Positions 1-8,402 of a stretch of 64,000 bases of DNA are shown here, piece after piece (position 1 is the first letter of the stretch; every line of letters begins with the position of its first letter). Under the pieces are notes generated by a model. The model made no database searches and was not told the DNA's origin. It saw only the letters and a list, made by a program, of their open reading frames with translations. The position numbers and the translations under genes are program-made. This stretch comes from ZC4RG35 sp964571765 (GTDB lineage Bacteria; Actinomycetota; Acidimicrobiia; Spongiisociales; ZC4RG35): NCBI GenBank assembly GCA_964571765.1, contig CAZNDH010000004.1:47254-111253 (forward strand), given 5' to 3'.

Positions 1-926
1 GCTGTGGAGTCACCCCTGAGGACCCTTCGGGTGACATCTTGTTCACGAGGGGTGAGTCCGTACGCCGACATGAGCAGAGGTGCCAAGCGAGCCGGTGCTG
101 CCGGTTCGATAATGACTCCGATCCTCCGGTCCTGCGTCCCCGACAGTGAAACCCCATGGAGCACGACCCAAGGACCTCCAAGGGTTCTTACTCTCACCAT
201 GGCGACCGACCCGGCTGGAGAAATGGCTACCGATCGAGCCGCAACCGATAGCACGGCGGGAGGTAGGGACCCGTGCTCACTCCACCCACCCGGGAGATCC
301 GACAGCCACCGGTCGGCTGCGGGGCTCATGGACTCGATCTGCCAATCGGGATCCAAGACGACCATCGCCGGGGAATTCGGTGTCTCGGCATCGGTGGCCT
401 CGCCCACGAGGAGCCCCCGACGGATGCCGTCGGCGAGACCCGGCGAAACCGAATTGAGGAACCTCAGCTCTTCTCGATCGAAATCCCGAGAGCCAGAATC
501 CCGGACCAGGCCGAGCGTTCCCCAATTCTGCCCTTTGGGCGAGCGCAGGGCGACCACGGCTTCGTGTTCGATGCCAATCGGTTCCATCCATATCCGATAG
601 GCGGAGCTTCGCCTCAGGTGACCATCCGTCGCCTGCCGCAGCGTCTGCACCCCCACCGGATTCCTGGCCACGTCGAGGGCCCGATTGAAGTCGTCCTCGA
701 AGTACTCGAAGCGCAGTATGTCTTCGATCGAGACTTCACACCCCTGCCCGTAGGAGCTCGTGATCAACAGGGAGGCGGGGTCCAGCGTGTACCACGATCG
801 ACCGAGGTTCGGAATCGCCCGATCGATCGCCTCCCCGGCGTTGTCAAGGAACGTCGCTACGTCGTAGCCCCTCGCTGCAAGCTCAGCCACGCGGTCAGTG
901 ACGGGCTCCGCCGCCTGCACGACCAT
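1..926 (-). CDS. LuxR-type helix-turn-helix regulator with GAF-like sensor region (partial, runs off left edge)
   Basis: An open frame reads leftward from an ATG at 926 and is still open at base 1, so the protein is truncated after about 308 residues. It begins MVVQAAEPVTDRVAELAARG and includes WYTLDPASLLITS, an N-terminal sensor region of the GAF-like type, then LLMSAYGLTPREQDVTRRVL. The last segment is the start of a LuxR/NarL DNA-binding domain (TPREQ-V is the first HTH helix). The architecture of sensor region followed by C-terminal HTH matches a common actinobacterial family of LuxR regulators. The ligand and the target genes cannot be deduced. The recognition helix lies beyond the window. 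Codon use is like the neighbours and the frame has no stops. Confidence 0.85.
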   Translation of the reverse strand, partial: MVVQAAEPVTDRVAELAARGYDVATFLDNAGEAIDRAIPNLGRSWYTLDPASLLITSSYGQGCEVSIEDILRFEYFEDDFNRALDVARNPVGVQTLRQATDGHLRRSSAYRIWMEPIGIEHEAVVALRSPKGQNWGTLGLVRDSGSRDFDREELRFLNSVSPGLADGIRRGLLVGEATDAETPNSPAMVVLDPDWQIESMSPAADRWLSDLPGGWSEHGSLPPAVLSVAARSVAISPAGSVAMVRVRTLGGPWVVLHGVSLSGTQDRRIGVIIEPAAPARLAPLLMSAYGLTPREQDVTRRVLRGDST

Positions 927-1141
927 GGCCGGGATCCTACCCGCGCGCTGTCCTGGTCGCCCCGAATGCCACAAACCTGGAATGGACGAATCCCCGCATA
1001 TCCCCGAGATTGTCCGGTGACGGCTTCCGGGTCGAGGAGAGGAGTGGCGATGATGATGATGATCGAGCCCATCCAGGGAAACGCCGGCGCTCACACCGAG
1101 CTCGGACGTCCGGACCGCTATGGAGAGGGTGCGGTTCGATC

Positions 1142-1597
1142 ATGAGTGTTTGGAAGTTCCTTCACATCAGTGCCATGTTCGGGGCTGCTGCGGTTGTCAT
1201 CGGCCAGGAGATCCTCGTCCACCTGATCCGCCGCCCGGGCACCCAGGCAGCCGTTCGGCTCCTGCCCGAATGGGACCGCTTTGCCAACCTGGTGGCCGCC
1301 CCCCTGTTCTTTGGAGGCGTCGGGTTGGGGTTCGTCACCGCGATCACCTCCGGGTTCCGCCTCACTGCGCCATGGTTGGTCACCGCCTATGTCCTCGTGG
1401 CGGCAATGATCCTCAACGCCGTCTTCATGTGGGACCCGTTGATCCGCCGCCTCAAGTCGGCCGTTGCCGAGGGTGACGCCCACTCCTCCGCAGCTCGAGG
1501 CATCCTCCACTCGCCACGCCTCAAGATCTCGGCGGTGGTGGACGCACTGCTCTGGGTGGCGATCATCTTCACCATGGTGCTCAAGCCCTTCACCTAG
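1142..1597 (+). CDS. DUF2269-like integral membrane protein
   Basis: A 151-residue protein starts MSVWKFLHISAMFGAAAVVI and has four hydrophobic stretches (about residues 5-22, 47-70, 78-98 and 130-148). The opening W-x-F-L-H-I-x-x-M motif and the four-helix layout fit the DUF2269 family of small predicted membrane proteins, whose function is unknown. An ATG upstream at 1010 would add an Arg/Asp-rich non-hydrophobic leader, so the ATG at 1142 is preferred. The gene stands alone, followed after 29 bp by the oppositely oriented cofH. Family assignment comes from sequence character only. Confidence 0.7.
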   Translation: MSVWKFLHISAMFGAAAVVIGQEILVHLIRRPGTQAAVRLLPEWDRFANLVAAPLFFGGVGLGFVTAITSGFRLTAPWLVTAYVLVAAMILNAVFMWDPLIRRLKSAVAEGDAHSSAARGILHSPRLKISAVVDALLWVAIIFTMVLKPFT

Positions 1598-1626
1598 TGG
1601 CGCCCTCACTACCGGGTCTCGGGATC

Positions 1627-3492
1627 CTACTTCGCGGTCTCCAGGATCTCGTAGACAGTGTTGCGTAGCGCGGGAATGCGGCCTGCGGCCATGATGACCT
1701 CGCGGAACTCGGCCGGGGCGACTTCCTGACCGTGGGCGGCGCCTGCAGACCGGGTGATTATCTCGCCCATCAGGGTCCCACCCAGGTCGTTGCATCCGGC
1801 GTCGAGGAGACGACGGCCACCATCGAGGCCCAGCTTGACCCAGGATGCCTGGATGTTGTCGATCACCCCGTCGAAGGCGATCCGGGACACCGCGTGGACC
1901 AGGACCACCTCGTCCCAGGTCGGCCCGGGTCGGGAGCGTCCCCTGAGGAAGATCGGCGAGCCCATGTGGACGAAAGGCAGGGGCACCATCTCGGTGAAGC
2001 CGCCGGTCCGTCTCTGGATGTCGCGAATCACCTCGAGGTGATTGGCCCAGGCCCGCGGATAGTCGATGTGACCGAACATGATGGTCGCTGTCGCCCGAAG
2101 CCCGAGACGGTGAGCGGTCATCATCACCTCGGCCCATTGCGAGGTTCGGATCTTGTCGGGGCAGAGATGCTGGCGAACCCGGTCATCGAGGATCTCGGCG
2201 GCGGTGCCGGGAAGTGAGCCCAGGCCGGCGTCACGCAGTTCGGTGAGGAACTGCTCTACACCGATCCCCAGCGTCTCCGCCCCCTGCCACACCTCCAGCG
2301 GAGTGAATCCGTGGATGTGCATCGCCGGCAGCTCGGCCTTGATCGCATGGACCACCTCCATGTAGAAGTTGCCGGTGAAGTCGGGGTGGATCCCCCCCTG
2401 GAGGGTGACCTCGGTGGCTCCCCGGTCCCAGGCCTCGCGGGCATTGCCCACGATCTCGTCGATCCCCATCAGGTAGGGGTCTCCGCGCAGGTTGAGCGAT
2501 TTGGGACCCTTGGAGAACGCACAGAACCCGCACTTGAAGTAGCAGAGGTTGGTGTAGTTGATGTTGCGGTTGACCACGTAGGTGACGGTGTCCCCCACCG
2601 CCCGCCTCCTCAGCTCGTCGGCGGCATAGGCCACCGCATCGACCTGGTCTCCCCGCGCCGAGAACAAGGCGGCAATCTCATCGACTCCGGGCGGCGTCCT
2701 CTCCAGCGATCTCTCCAACACAGGGCGCAGGTCACCGGCTCCGGCCAGCCCTTCCGGGGCCGATCCCCCTACCCACAGGGCATCAGGCCACTCGGCCGAC
2801 AACCTTCCCACCGGCACCGGGGGCTCCAGGTCTCTTCCCGGGGCCCAATCGTGGCGGGGCCTCACCACTCCCGAGCCGTCGACCAGGCCGAGCCAGGTGG
2901 TGAACACCGGCGTCGGGAGCACGGCCCGCGCCTCGTCGATGTCCACGTCGGGGGGAAACAGGGTGCGCTCGACGAGATGCACCTGGGGCAGCGACTCACG
3001 CAGCTCACCGATGCGCTCGATGCTCCAGTCCCGGAGCAACAGGTCGGTCGCGCCCTCCTCGATGGCGGTCACCGCCTGCTCCAGGTCGTCGACGAACACC
3101 GAGACCCTGGCCTCGATACCGGGCAGCCCGACCAGATGGCAGGCGAAGGCCACCTCGGAGCGAGCCACCCGCACGTGGCGAGCACCACTCCTCGCCAGGG
3201 CGTCGAGCAGCTGCTCGCGCTTTCCTGTCCCGCGCACCGTGACCCGCCAGGGGCTGACGCCCCTCTTCCCCAGGCGGAGGGCCCCGGCGGGGGTGACCAC
3301 CCAGCCTGCGGGCTCGGCACCGTCGGAGATGGCGGTCGCCGCCACCAGGACACCCCCGGCGGCGGCCGCGTCCAGGTCTGAGGTGGTCGGCGTGTCGATC
3401 TCGATGACTGTGGTGCCCTCCCTGCGTCGGCTGACCGCGGTCGCCTCGGCCAACGACTCGGCAGGCCGGGAGCGGAGGAAGGTGACTCTCAT
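1627..3492 (-). CDS. cofH: FO synthase subunit 2 (CofH), with a large N-terminal extension
   Basis: Radical SAM enzyme that joins the CofG product to an aminouracil to make FO, the deazaflavin core of coenzyme F420. The last ~370 of 621 residues are a complete CofH: NRNINYTNLCYFKCGFCAFS carries the CX3CX2C cluster motif (about residues 316-323), followed by TEVTLQGGIHPDF, MHIHGFTPLE, SLPGTAAEILDD, LCPDKI and the terminal NDLGGTLM signature. Stand-alone CofH proteins are about 370-400 residues. The first ~240 residues are extra and not recognised; they contain no second Cys motif. Its ATG overlaps the cofG stop by 4 nt, so translation is probably coupled. In mycobacteria and streptomycetes the two halves are one protein (FbiC); here they are separate. 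Confidence 0.93.
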   Translation of the reverse strand: MRVTFLRSRPAESLAEATAVSRRREGTTVIEIDTPTTSDLDAAAAGGVLVAATAISDGAEPAGWVVTPAGALRLGKRGVSPWRVTVRGTGKREQLLDALARSGARHVRVARSEVAFACHLVGLPGIEARVSVFVDDLEQAVTAIEEGATDLLLRDWSIERIGELRESLPQVHLVERTLFPPDVDIDEARAVLPTPVFTTWLGLVDGSGVVRPRHDWAPGRDLEPPVPVGRLSAEWPDALWVGGSAPEGLAGAGDLRPVLERSLERTPPGVDEIAALFSARGDQVDAVAYAADELRRRAVGDTVTYVVNRNINYTNLCYFKCGFCAFSKGPKSLNLRGDPYLMGIDEIVGNAREAWDRGATEVTLQGGIHPDFTGNFYMEVVHAIKAELPAMHIHGFTPLEVWQGAETLGIGVEQFLTELRDAGLGSLPGTAAEILDDRVRQHLCPDKIRTSQWAEVMMTAHRLGLRATATIMFGHIDYPRAWANHLEVIRDIQRRTGGFTEMVPLPFVHMGSPIFLRGRSRPGPTWDEVVLVHAVSRIAFDGVIDNIQASWVKLGLDGGRRLLDAGCNDLGGTLMGEIITRSAGAAHGQEVAPAEFREVIMAAGRIPALRNTVYEILETAK

Positions 3493-4634
3493 GACCCCAT
3501 TGTGGTACCGATCGCAGCCAGGCCGTGCTCATCGGTTGCGGCGAGCACGTCGGGCAGGAGACCAGGGTCGATCCACTCGTCATCGATGTAGCCGGGGTAC
3601 ACCGGAAGCCTGGGCCTCAAGTCGAACCCGGCGTGGGCTGAGCGTCTCTCCAGCTCCTCGAGGTGGGGCCATGGCGCCTCGGGGTTGACCCAATCGATGG
3701 TGAGCGGCGAAACACCCCCCCAGTCGTTGATCCCCGCCTCCAGGTAGATCTCGTATGCCTCGGTGAGGTTGGGAGGCACCTGGATGCTGGTACCGGGGCC
3801 CATGATCCACCTCGCCAGAGCGACGACACGGGCGAACCAGCGGGGCACCGGCTCGGCCGAGCGCCGCATCGGGGTGTCCGCCTTGGCCCGGAAGTTCTGC
3901 ACGATCACCTCCTGGACCGCTCCGGTGCGGTGGGCCAGGTCGGCCAGGGCGAACAGCGAGTCGACCACCTCCTCGGGGGTCTCCCCGATGCCTACCAGGA
4001 TGCCGGTGGTGAACGGAACCCGGTTGCGTCCCGCCGCCTCGATGGTGGCCACCCGTAGCTCGGGACGCTTGGTCTCGGAGCGGTGATGGGGCATCCCCGG
4101 CGCGAGAAGTCGGGACGAGATGTTCTCCAGCATCATGCCCATCGACACATTGGTTGGGCGGAGCAGGGTCATGGCGGCGTCGTCGAGAAGGCCCGGGTTG
4201 GCATGGGGGAAGAGACCGGTCTCCTCCCTGACCAGGGCCGACATCTCGGCGACGTACTCGATGGTGGAGCCGATACCTCGTCCTGCGAGGAACTCGCGTG
4301 CCTGGGGCCATCGCTCCTCCGGGGTGTCACCCAAGGTGAACAGGGCCTCGGTGCACCCGGCGGCGTCACCGGCCCGGGCCACCGCCAGCACCTCCTCAGG
4401 TCGGAGATATGTGCCCCCCGCCCCGGGCGGCTTGGCGAAGGTGCAGTAGCTGCACCGGTCCTTGCACAGGGTGGTCAGGGGGATGAACACCTTCCGGCTG
4501 TAGGTGACGGTCCGACCCCATCCGGCGTCACGAAGCGCACCCGCATGGTCCAACAGAGGACGGTCCGGGGTGGCCCCGGTCAGGTAGTCGAGGGCAAGAT
4601 CACGGTCGGGGGAAGGGTGCCCGGCGTTGGTCAC
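3489..4634 (-). CDS. cofG: FO synthase subunit 1 (CofG), 7,8-didemethyl-8-hydroxy-5-deazariboflavin synthase
   Basis: Radical SAM enzyme of 381 residues that acts with CofH to make FO for coenzyme F420. CKDRCSYC (residues 57-64) is the CX3CX2C iron-sulfur motif. Other CofG landmarks are EALFTLGDTPEERW, LFPHANPGLL, SMGMMLENIS, GILVGIGETPEE, VQNFRAKADTPM and the terminal GINDWGGVSPLTIDWVNPEA. The length matches stand-alone CofG. It starts by a 4-nt overlap with the upstream SDR stop and ends by a 4-nt overlap with cofH, so flavin reductase, SDR, cofG and cofH read as one minus-strand operon. Confidence 0.95.
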   Translation of the reverse strand: MTNAGHPSPDRDLALDYLTGATPDRPLLDHAGALRDAGWGRTVTYSRKVFIPLTTLCKDRCSYCTFAKPPGAGGTYLRPEEVLAVARAGDAAGCTEALFTLGDTPEERWPQAREFLAGRGIGSTIEYVAEMSALVREETGLFPHANPGLLDDAAMTLLRPTNVSMGMMLENISSRLLAPGMPHHRSETKRPELRVATIEAAGRNRVPFTTGILVGIGETPEEVVDSLFALADLAHRTGAVQEVIVQNFRAKADTPMRRSAEPVPRWFARVVALARWIMGPGTSIQVPPNLTEAYEIYLEAGINDWGGVSPLTIDWVNPEAPWPHLEELERRSAHAGFDLRPRLPVYPGYIDDEWIDPGLLPDVLAATDEHGLAAIGTTMGS

Positions 4635-5407
4635 GAGATTCCCGACGAGCCCGCCCCGACCACTCCCCCGTCGACGGGGACGACGACTCCGGTCATCCAG
4701 TCGGAGGCGTCGGAGGCGAGATACACGATCATCCGGGCGACGTCTTCGGGCTCACCGACCCGTCCCAAGGGATGCATCCGTGCCGTGGCCGCCTCGTCGG
4801 TGAGCAACGACCCGGCCAACCGGGTGCGCACCACCGCCGGAGCCACCGCGTTCACCCGCACTTTGGGGGCTAGTTCGAGGGCGAGCTGCCGGGTGAGGTG
4901 GATGAGACCCGCCTTGGAGACGTTGTAGGCGCCCATGAGGGCGCTGGGACGGAGACCAGCCACCGAGGCCACGTTGACCACCGCCCCTCCATGCTCACCC
5001 ATCCAGGCGTGATGGGCGGCCCGTACCCAGAGGAGGGGGGCCCTCAGGTTCACCGCCCAGGTCTTGTCCAACGCACCGAGGTCGACCTCCATCAGATTTC
5101 CTGCCGCCGGATTGGTCCCGGCATTGTTGATCAGGATGTCGAGCGAGCCGAACCGCTCCACCGTAGCCCGGGAAGTGTCGTCGGCCGAGTCCTCGGAGTC
5201 GGCCCGGGCCGGCAAGGCCAGCAGCCGTCCCCCTTCGACCCCGGCGTCGATCAGCTGCGACCGGGCCCGTTCGATGTTCTCCGGCTTGCGCGAGCAGATG
5301 GTGATCCCGGCGGCGCCACTGCGGGCCAGCTCGAGGGCGGTGGCCTGGCCGATCCCACGGCTGGCGCCGGTGACCACTGCGACCCTGCCTTCCACCGAGA
5401 TTTCCAT
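4631..5407 (-). CDS. Short-chain dehydrogenase/reductase (SDR family)
   Basis: A 258-residue classical SDR. It shows the Rossmann cofactor motif TGASRGIGQA (near residue 14), NNAGTNPAAG, the catalytic Ser in NVASVAG, the YNVSK catalytic Tyr-Lys pair, and the terminal ASDWMTGVVVPVDGG. The sequence resembles FabG-like/acyl or alcohol dehydrogenases, but the substrate cannot be told. It lies 20 bp after a flavin reductase and overlaps cofG by 4 nt. Co-transcription with F420 genes may only mean operon crowding and does not prove a role in F420 biology. Confidence 0.9.
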   Translation of the reverse strand: MEISVEGRVAVVTGASRGIGQATALELARSGAAGITICSRKPENIERARSQLIDAGVEGGRLLALPARADSEDSADDTSRATVERFGSLDILINNAGTNPAAGNLMEVDLGALDKTWAVNLRAPLLWVRAAHHAWMGEHGGAVVNVASVAGLRPSALMGAYNVSKAGLIHLTRQLALELAPKVRVNAVAPAVVRTRLAGSLLTDEAATARMHPLGRVGEPEDVARMIVYLASDASDWMTGVVVPVDGGVVGAGSSGIS

Positions 5408-5427
5408 GAGTGGAGGGACGGTAGCGG

Positions 5428-5925
5428 TCAGTGACCGCCCCGCTTCACCCCGCCGTACTTCATCCGGGTATCGGACAGGGCGGCGGCGCGGGTGTCGTCG
5501 TCGCTGATCCCGGCGGTCACCACCTCCCCGATGAACAGGGTGTGGGTGCCCAGGTCGTGTGATTCCCTCACTTCACACTCCATCCAGGCGATCGCCTCCT
5601 CGAAGATCGGCACCCCGGTGTCACCCTGGCGGACCGGGCGCCCGTTGAGCATGGAGCCGTTCCGCTCGGCCGGCTTGGAGAACTTGACGAATACCCGGGT
5701 GTCTTCGGAGGACCACAGGTTGACTGAAAAGGATCCGCCCTCGCTGATGAGACGATGGGTCACCGCGCTGTTGTCGATCCCCACGCCGACCAGCACCGGA
5801 TCCATGCTGAGCTGGGTCACCCAACTGGCGGTCATCCCGTTCCACTCCTCGCCGTGGGCCGAGCCGATCAGCACCAGGGCGTTGGGGATCTTCCAGGTGA
5901 CCTTGTTGAGCAGCTCGCTGTCCAC
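5428..5925 (-). CDS. Flavin reductase-like domain protein (FMN-binding)
   Basis: A 165-residue protein of the flavin reductase/DIM6-NTAB split-barrel type: NALVLIGSAHGEEWNGMTAS at the N-terminus, WVTQLSMDPVLVGVGI and HTLFIGEVV near the C-terminus are typical. Such proteins bind FMN and often supply reduced flavin to a monooxygenase. The start is a GTG preceded by a good ribosome site (GGAGGGAAG). It is the first gene of the minus-strand operon leading into the SDR, cofG and cofH, and a TAGGGT -10 candidate lies at 5959-5954. The partner enzyme is unknown. Confidence 0.85.
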   Translation of the reverse strand: MDSELLNKVTWKIPNALVLIGSAHGEEWNGMTASWVTQLSMDPVLVGVGIDNSAVTHRLISEGGSFSVNLWSSEDTRVFVKFSKPAERNGSMLNGRPVRQGDTGVPIFEEAIAWMECEVRESHDLGTHTLFIGEVVTAGISDDDTRAAALSDTRMKYGGVKRGGH

Positions 5926-5953
5926 CGCTTCCCTCCGCAGAGACGACTCGGTG

Positions 5954-5963
5954 ACCCTAATCT
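5954..5963. promoter_or_regulatory. Overlapping divergent -10 elements
   Basis: On the plus strand TAATCT (5958-5963) sits 6 nt before the GTG of the universal stress gene, as expected for a leaderless transcript. On the minus strand TAGGGT (5959-5954) fits a -10 for the flavin reductase operon. The two boxes share bases, so occupation of one promoter should exclude the other. Motif reading only. Confidence 0.5.
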
Positions 5964-5969
5964 CGCTCT

Positions 5970-6479
5970 GTGCGCATCCTGGTCGCCACCACCGGCGTGC
6001 TTCCCGCGGGCCCGGTCGCCGAGTTCTGCAAGATGCTCATAGGGGAGAACCCCGAGGTCACGGTGATGACCGTGGTCCGGGTTCCCCGTTCCTTCCTCGA
6101 GTCTCTCGACGACAACGTCCGGCGGTCGTTCCTCGACGACTCCGACGCCGACGCCGCCTCGGCCGAGGAGAAGGCGGCCCGCTATCTGGAGGAGCGAGGC
6201 CGGCGAGCGGTCGACCCGATCTGTGCCGCCCTGGCCGCGGTCGACATCCAGTCGGATGTGCGTTTCGTGGAAGGCGACGACCCGGCGGAGGCCATCATCA
6301 AGACCGCAGAGGCAGTGGGGGCGGAGATGGTCATCCTCGGGGCAACACGGAGGCTGTTCACCGAAGAGGCGTGGAAGAGCGTCTCGGCCCGGGTGATGGT
6401 CAATTCCCACCTCCCTGTCCTTCTCGTGCCCGGCACCCGCATCGAAGACACCCACGAGATGCCCATCCTGGAATTGTGA
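5970..6479 (+). CDS. Universal stress protein (UspA-like)
   Basis: A 169-residue Rossmann-like protein: it opens with MRILVATTGVLPAGPVAEFC, has a central acidic helical region, then ADIQ-like FVEGDDPAEAIIKTAEAVGAEMVILG and a C-terminal VMVNSHLPVLLVPGT. The order of an initial beta strand, a GAEMVILG strand and a final HLPVLLVP strand is that of UspA domains. The usual ATP-binding G-x2-G-x9-G-S/T motif is only partly recognisable. The gene starts with GTG exactly 6 nt after a TAATCT -10, so it is probably leaderless. Function beyond stress association cannot be given. Confidence 0.75.
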   Translation: MRILVATTGVLPAGPVAEFCKMLIGENPEVTVMTVVRVPRSFLESLDDNVRRSFLDDSDADAASAEEKAARYLEERGRRAVDPICAALAAVDIQSDVRFVEGDDPAEAIIKTAEAVGAEMVILGATRRLFTEEAWKSVSARVMVNSHLPVLLVPGTRIEDTHEMPILEL

Positions 6480-6576
6480 GGCCCGGGTCGCGGTACCGAG
6501 TGAAGGCTGGAGGCAGTTCCCGGGGCGACCGGCGCATCCCCGCCGGCCGTCACGGCAGGATCGATGCCGTGCTAGG

Positions 6577-7254
6577 TCAGAGCTCTTCCCAGCTCTCGGC
6601 GATCTGCTGATCGCTTTTCGAAGCCTCGGCGCGGGCCACGTACGCGGCTGCCTCGCTGCGGCGGCTCATTCCCATCTTGGCGAGCAGTGTGGACACATAG
6701 TTCTTGACCGTCTTCTCGGCGAGGAACATCTCATCAGCGATCTGACGGTTGGTCAGCCCGTCGGCGATGTGCTTTACGATGACCCGCTCCTGTTTGGTGA
6801 GCCGGGAGAGCAGCTCGTCGTCCTCGCCACCCGAGCGGAGCCTGGAGAACAGCTTCTTGGTCATCTCCGGGTCGAGCAGCGACTCCCCTGACCCCACCTT
6901 GCGAATGTCCTCGACCAGGTCGGTGGTCCGGATGCGCTTGAGCACGTATCCGGAGGCCCCGGCGAGGATCGCCGACATCAGGGCTTCCTCGTCGGCGAAC
7001 GAGGTGAGCATCAGCACCTTCACCTTGGGGAAGCGCTCCCTGATGTCGCGGCATGCCTCCACGCCGCTCTTGTCGGGAAGGCGGACGTCGAGGAGGACCA
7101 CATCGGGGCTGTCGTAGCCAACCCGACGCACCGCCTCCTCGGCAGTCCCTGCCTCTCCGACCACCGTCATGTCGTCCTCGGCCTCGATCATCGCCTTGAC
7201 CCCGGCGCGGACCACCTCGTGGTCGTCGACCAGGAGAACCCGGAGTTCGCCCAT
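6577..7254 (-). CDS. NarL/FixJ-family response regulator (DevR-like)
   Basis: A receiver domain (LRVLLVDDHEVVRAGVKAMI; phosphoacceptor Asp in PDVVLLDVRLPDKSG; conserved Thr in VLMLTSF; Lys in GYVLKRI) is followed by a LuxR-type HTH (LTKQERVIVKHIADGLTNRQ, EKTVKNYVS). The layout resembles mycobacterial DevR/DosR. I chose the ATG at 7254 over one at 7284 because it puts the receiver fold directly at the N-terminus and lies 6 nt after a TACCGT -10. The divergent neighbour is a GAF histidine kinase of DevS type, its likely partner. Confidence 0.92.
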   Translation of the reverse strand: MGELRVLLVDDHEVVRAGVKAMIEAEDDMTVVGEAGTAEEAVRRVGYDSPDVVLLDVRLPDKSGVEACRDIRERFPKVKVLMLTSFADEEALMSAILAGASGYVLKRIRTTDLVEDIRKVGSGESLLDPEMTKKLFSRLRSGGEDDELLSRLTKQERVIVKHIADGLTNRQIADEMFLAEKTVKNYVSTLLAKMGMSRRSEAAAYVARAEASKSDQQIAESWEEL

Positions 7255-7260
7255 GTGTCT

Positions 7261-7280
7261 ACGGTAGCCGTCGTTATCGT
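7261..7280. promoter_or_regulatory. Back-to-back leaderless promoters of the two-component pair
   Basis: TACCGT (minus strand, 7266-7261) ends 6 nt before the response-regulator ATG. TATCGT (plus strand, 7275-7280) ends 6 nt before the kinase ATG. Only 32 bp separate the two start codons, so each -10 lies close to or inside the other promoter's core region. Confidence 0.6.
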
Positions 7281-7286
7281 CCATTC

Positions 7287-8402
7287 ATGGCCCGATCCCC
7301 CAGCCTCGACCGCCTCGCCGGCCTGATCGAGGCCGCGGCCGCCGTCGTCGGGGAGGGCGACCTCGACCACCTGCTTCGGCGTTTGGTATCCGAGGCGCGG
7401 GCAGCCACCGGCGCGCCTTTTGCCGCCCTGGGCGTCATCGGGGAGCACGGCGTCCTCACCGAGTTCATCTATGACGGAATCGACGAGCGCACCGCCACCA
7501 TGATCGGTCACCTGCCCACCGGCCGGGGGGTGCTGGGAACCGTGATACGTGAGAACCGGACCATCGTCCTCGAAGTCATCTCAGATCACCCCGACTCCTA
7601 CGGGTTCCCCCCTCATCACCCGGAAATGACCAGCTTTCTCGGTGTTCCCGTCGCCGTCGCCGACCGCGCCTTCGGCAACCTCTACCTCACTGAGAAAGAG
7701 GGTGGGTTCACCGCCGACGACGTGGTGGTGGTGGAGGCACTGAGCCGCATCGCAGGAGCCGCCGTCCAGACCTCGCGGCTCCAGAACCGATTGCGCGCTC
7801 TGGCAGTGATCGAGGAGCGCAACCGAATCGCCGCCGATCTCCATGATTCGGTGATCCAGGACCTGTTCGCCGTCGGCCTTGGCCTCCAATCCCTGGCTAC
7901 TCGGGTTCCCGACCAGTCGGCCGCCCAGGTGCTGGATGATTCGGTGGATCGGCTCGACCACTCGGTGAACACCCTGCGCAACTACATCTTCGAGCTCAAG
8001 GACAGCTCTCAGCTCACCATTCCTCTCGGCGAGCGACTCCAGGAGATGGTCGCCCGCATGGGATCGGTCTACCCCTCCAGGGTCAGGCTCACCATCGAAG
8101 GGCTGCCCGGCGGCGTCGGTGACGAGGACGACACCGTGCTGATGCTGGCCACCGAGGCGCTCTCCAACGCCCTACGCCACGCCGGCGCCGGCAACGTCGA
8201 GATCACCGTGGGCGCCACCGAGGATCAGCTTCTGCTCGAGGTGGTGGACGACGGCGTCGGGTTCGACCCGACGGTCATGTCGCCGGGCATGGGTCTGTCC
8301 AATATGAAGGCCAGGGCGGCCACTGTGGGGGGGACCCTCGGGGTGAAGAGCGAACCGGGACAGGGCACCACGGTGACCTGTCGCCTCCCTAGGAGGATGT
8401 GA
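7287..8402 (+). CDS. GAF-domain sensor histidine kinase (DevS/DosT-like)
   Basis: A 371-residue soluble kinase. The N-terminal half is one GAF domain (ATGAPFAALGVIGEHGVL, FLGVPVAVADRAFGNLYLT). Then comes a HisKA_3 dimerisation region with the phosphoacceptor His in RIAADLHDSVIQDLFAVGLG (about residue 187), and an HATPase domain with the N box ATEALSNALRHAGAGN, the G1 box VVDDGVGFD and the G2 box GMGLSNMKARA. There is no membrane segment, so the signal should be cytoplasmic or diffusible. It is divergent from its probable response regulator. Mycobacterial DevS has two GAF domains and binds haem; whether this single GAF binds haem is not visible. Confidence 0.92.
   Translation: MARSPSLDRLAGLIEAAAAVVGEGDLDHLLRRLVSEARAATGAPFAALGVIGEHGVLTEFIYDGIDERTATMIGHLPTGRGVLGTVIRENRTIVLEVISDHPDSYGFPPHHPEMTSFLGVPVAVADRAFGNLYLTEKEGGFTADDVVVVEALSRIAGAAVQTSRLQNRLRALAVIEERNRIAADLHDSVIQDLFAVGLGLQSLATRVPDQSAAQVLDDSVDRLDHSVNTLRNYIFELKDSSQLTIPLGERLQEMVARMGSVYPSRVRLTIEGLPGGVGDEDDTVLMLATEALSNALRHAGAGNVEITVGATEDQLLLEVVDDGVGFDPTVMSPGMGLSNMKARAATVGGTLGVKSEPGQGTTVTCRLPRRM

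Noticed and set aside
273..1145. Plus-strand open frames at the left edge
   Set aside because: The opposite strand encodes a LuxR-type regulator with clear family motifs through 1-926, so these are shadows.
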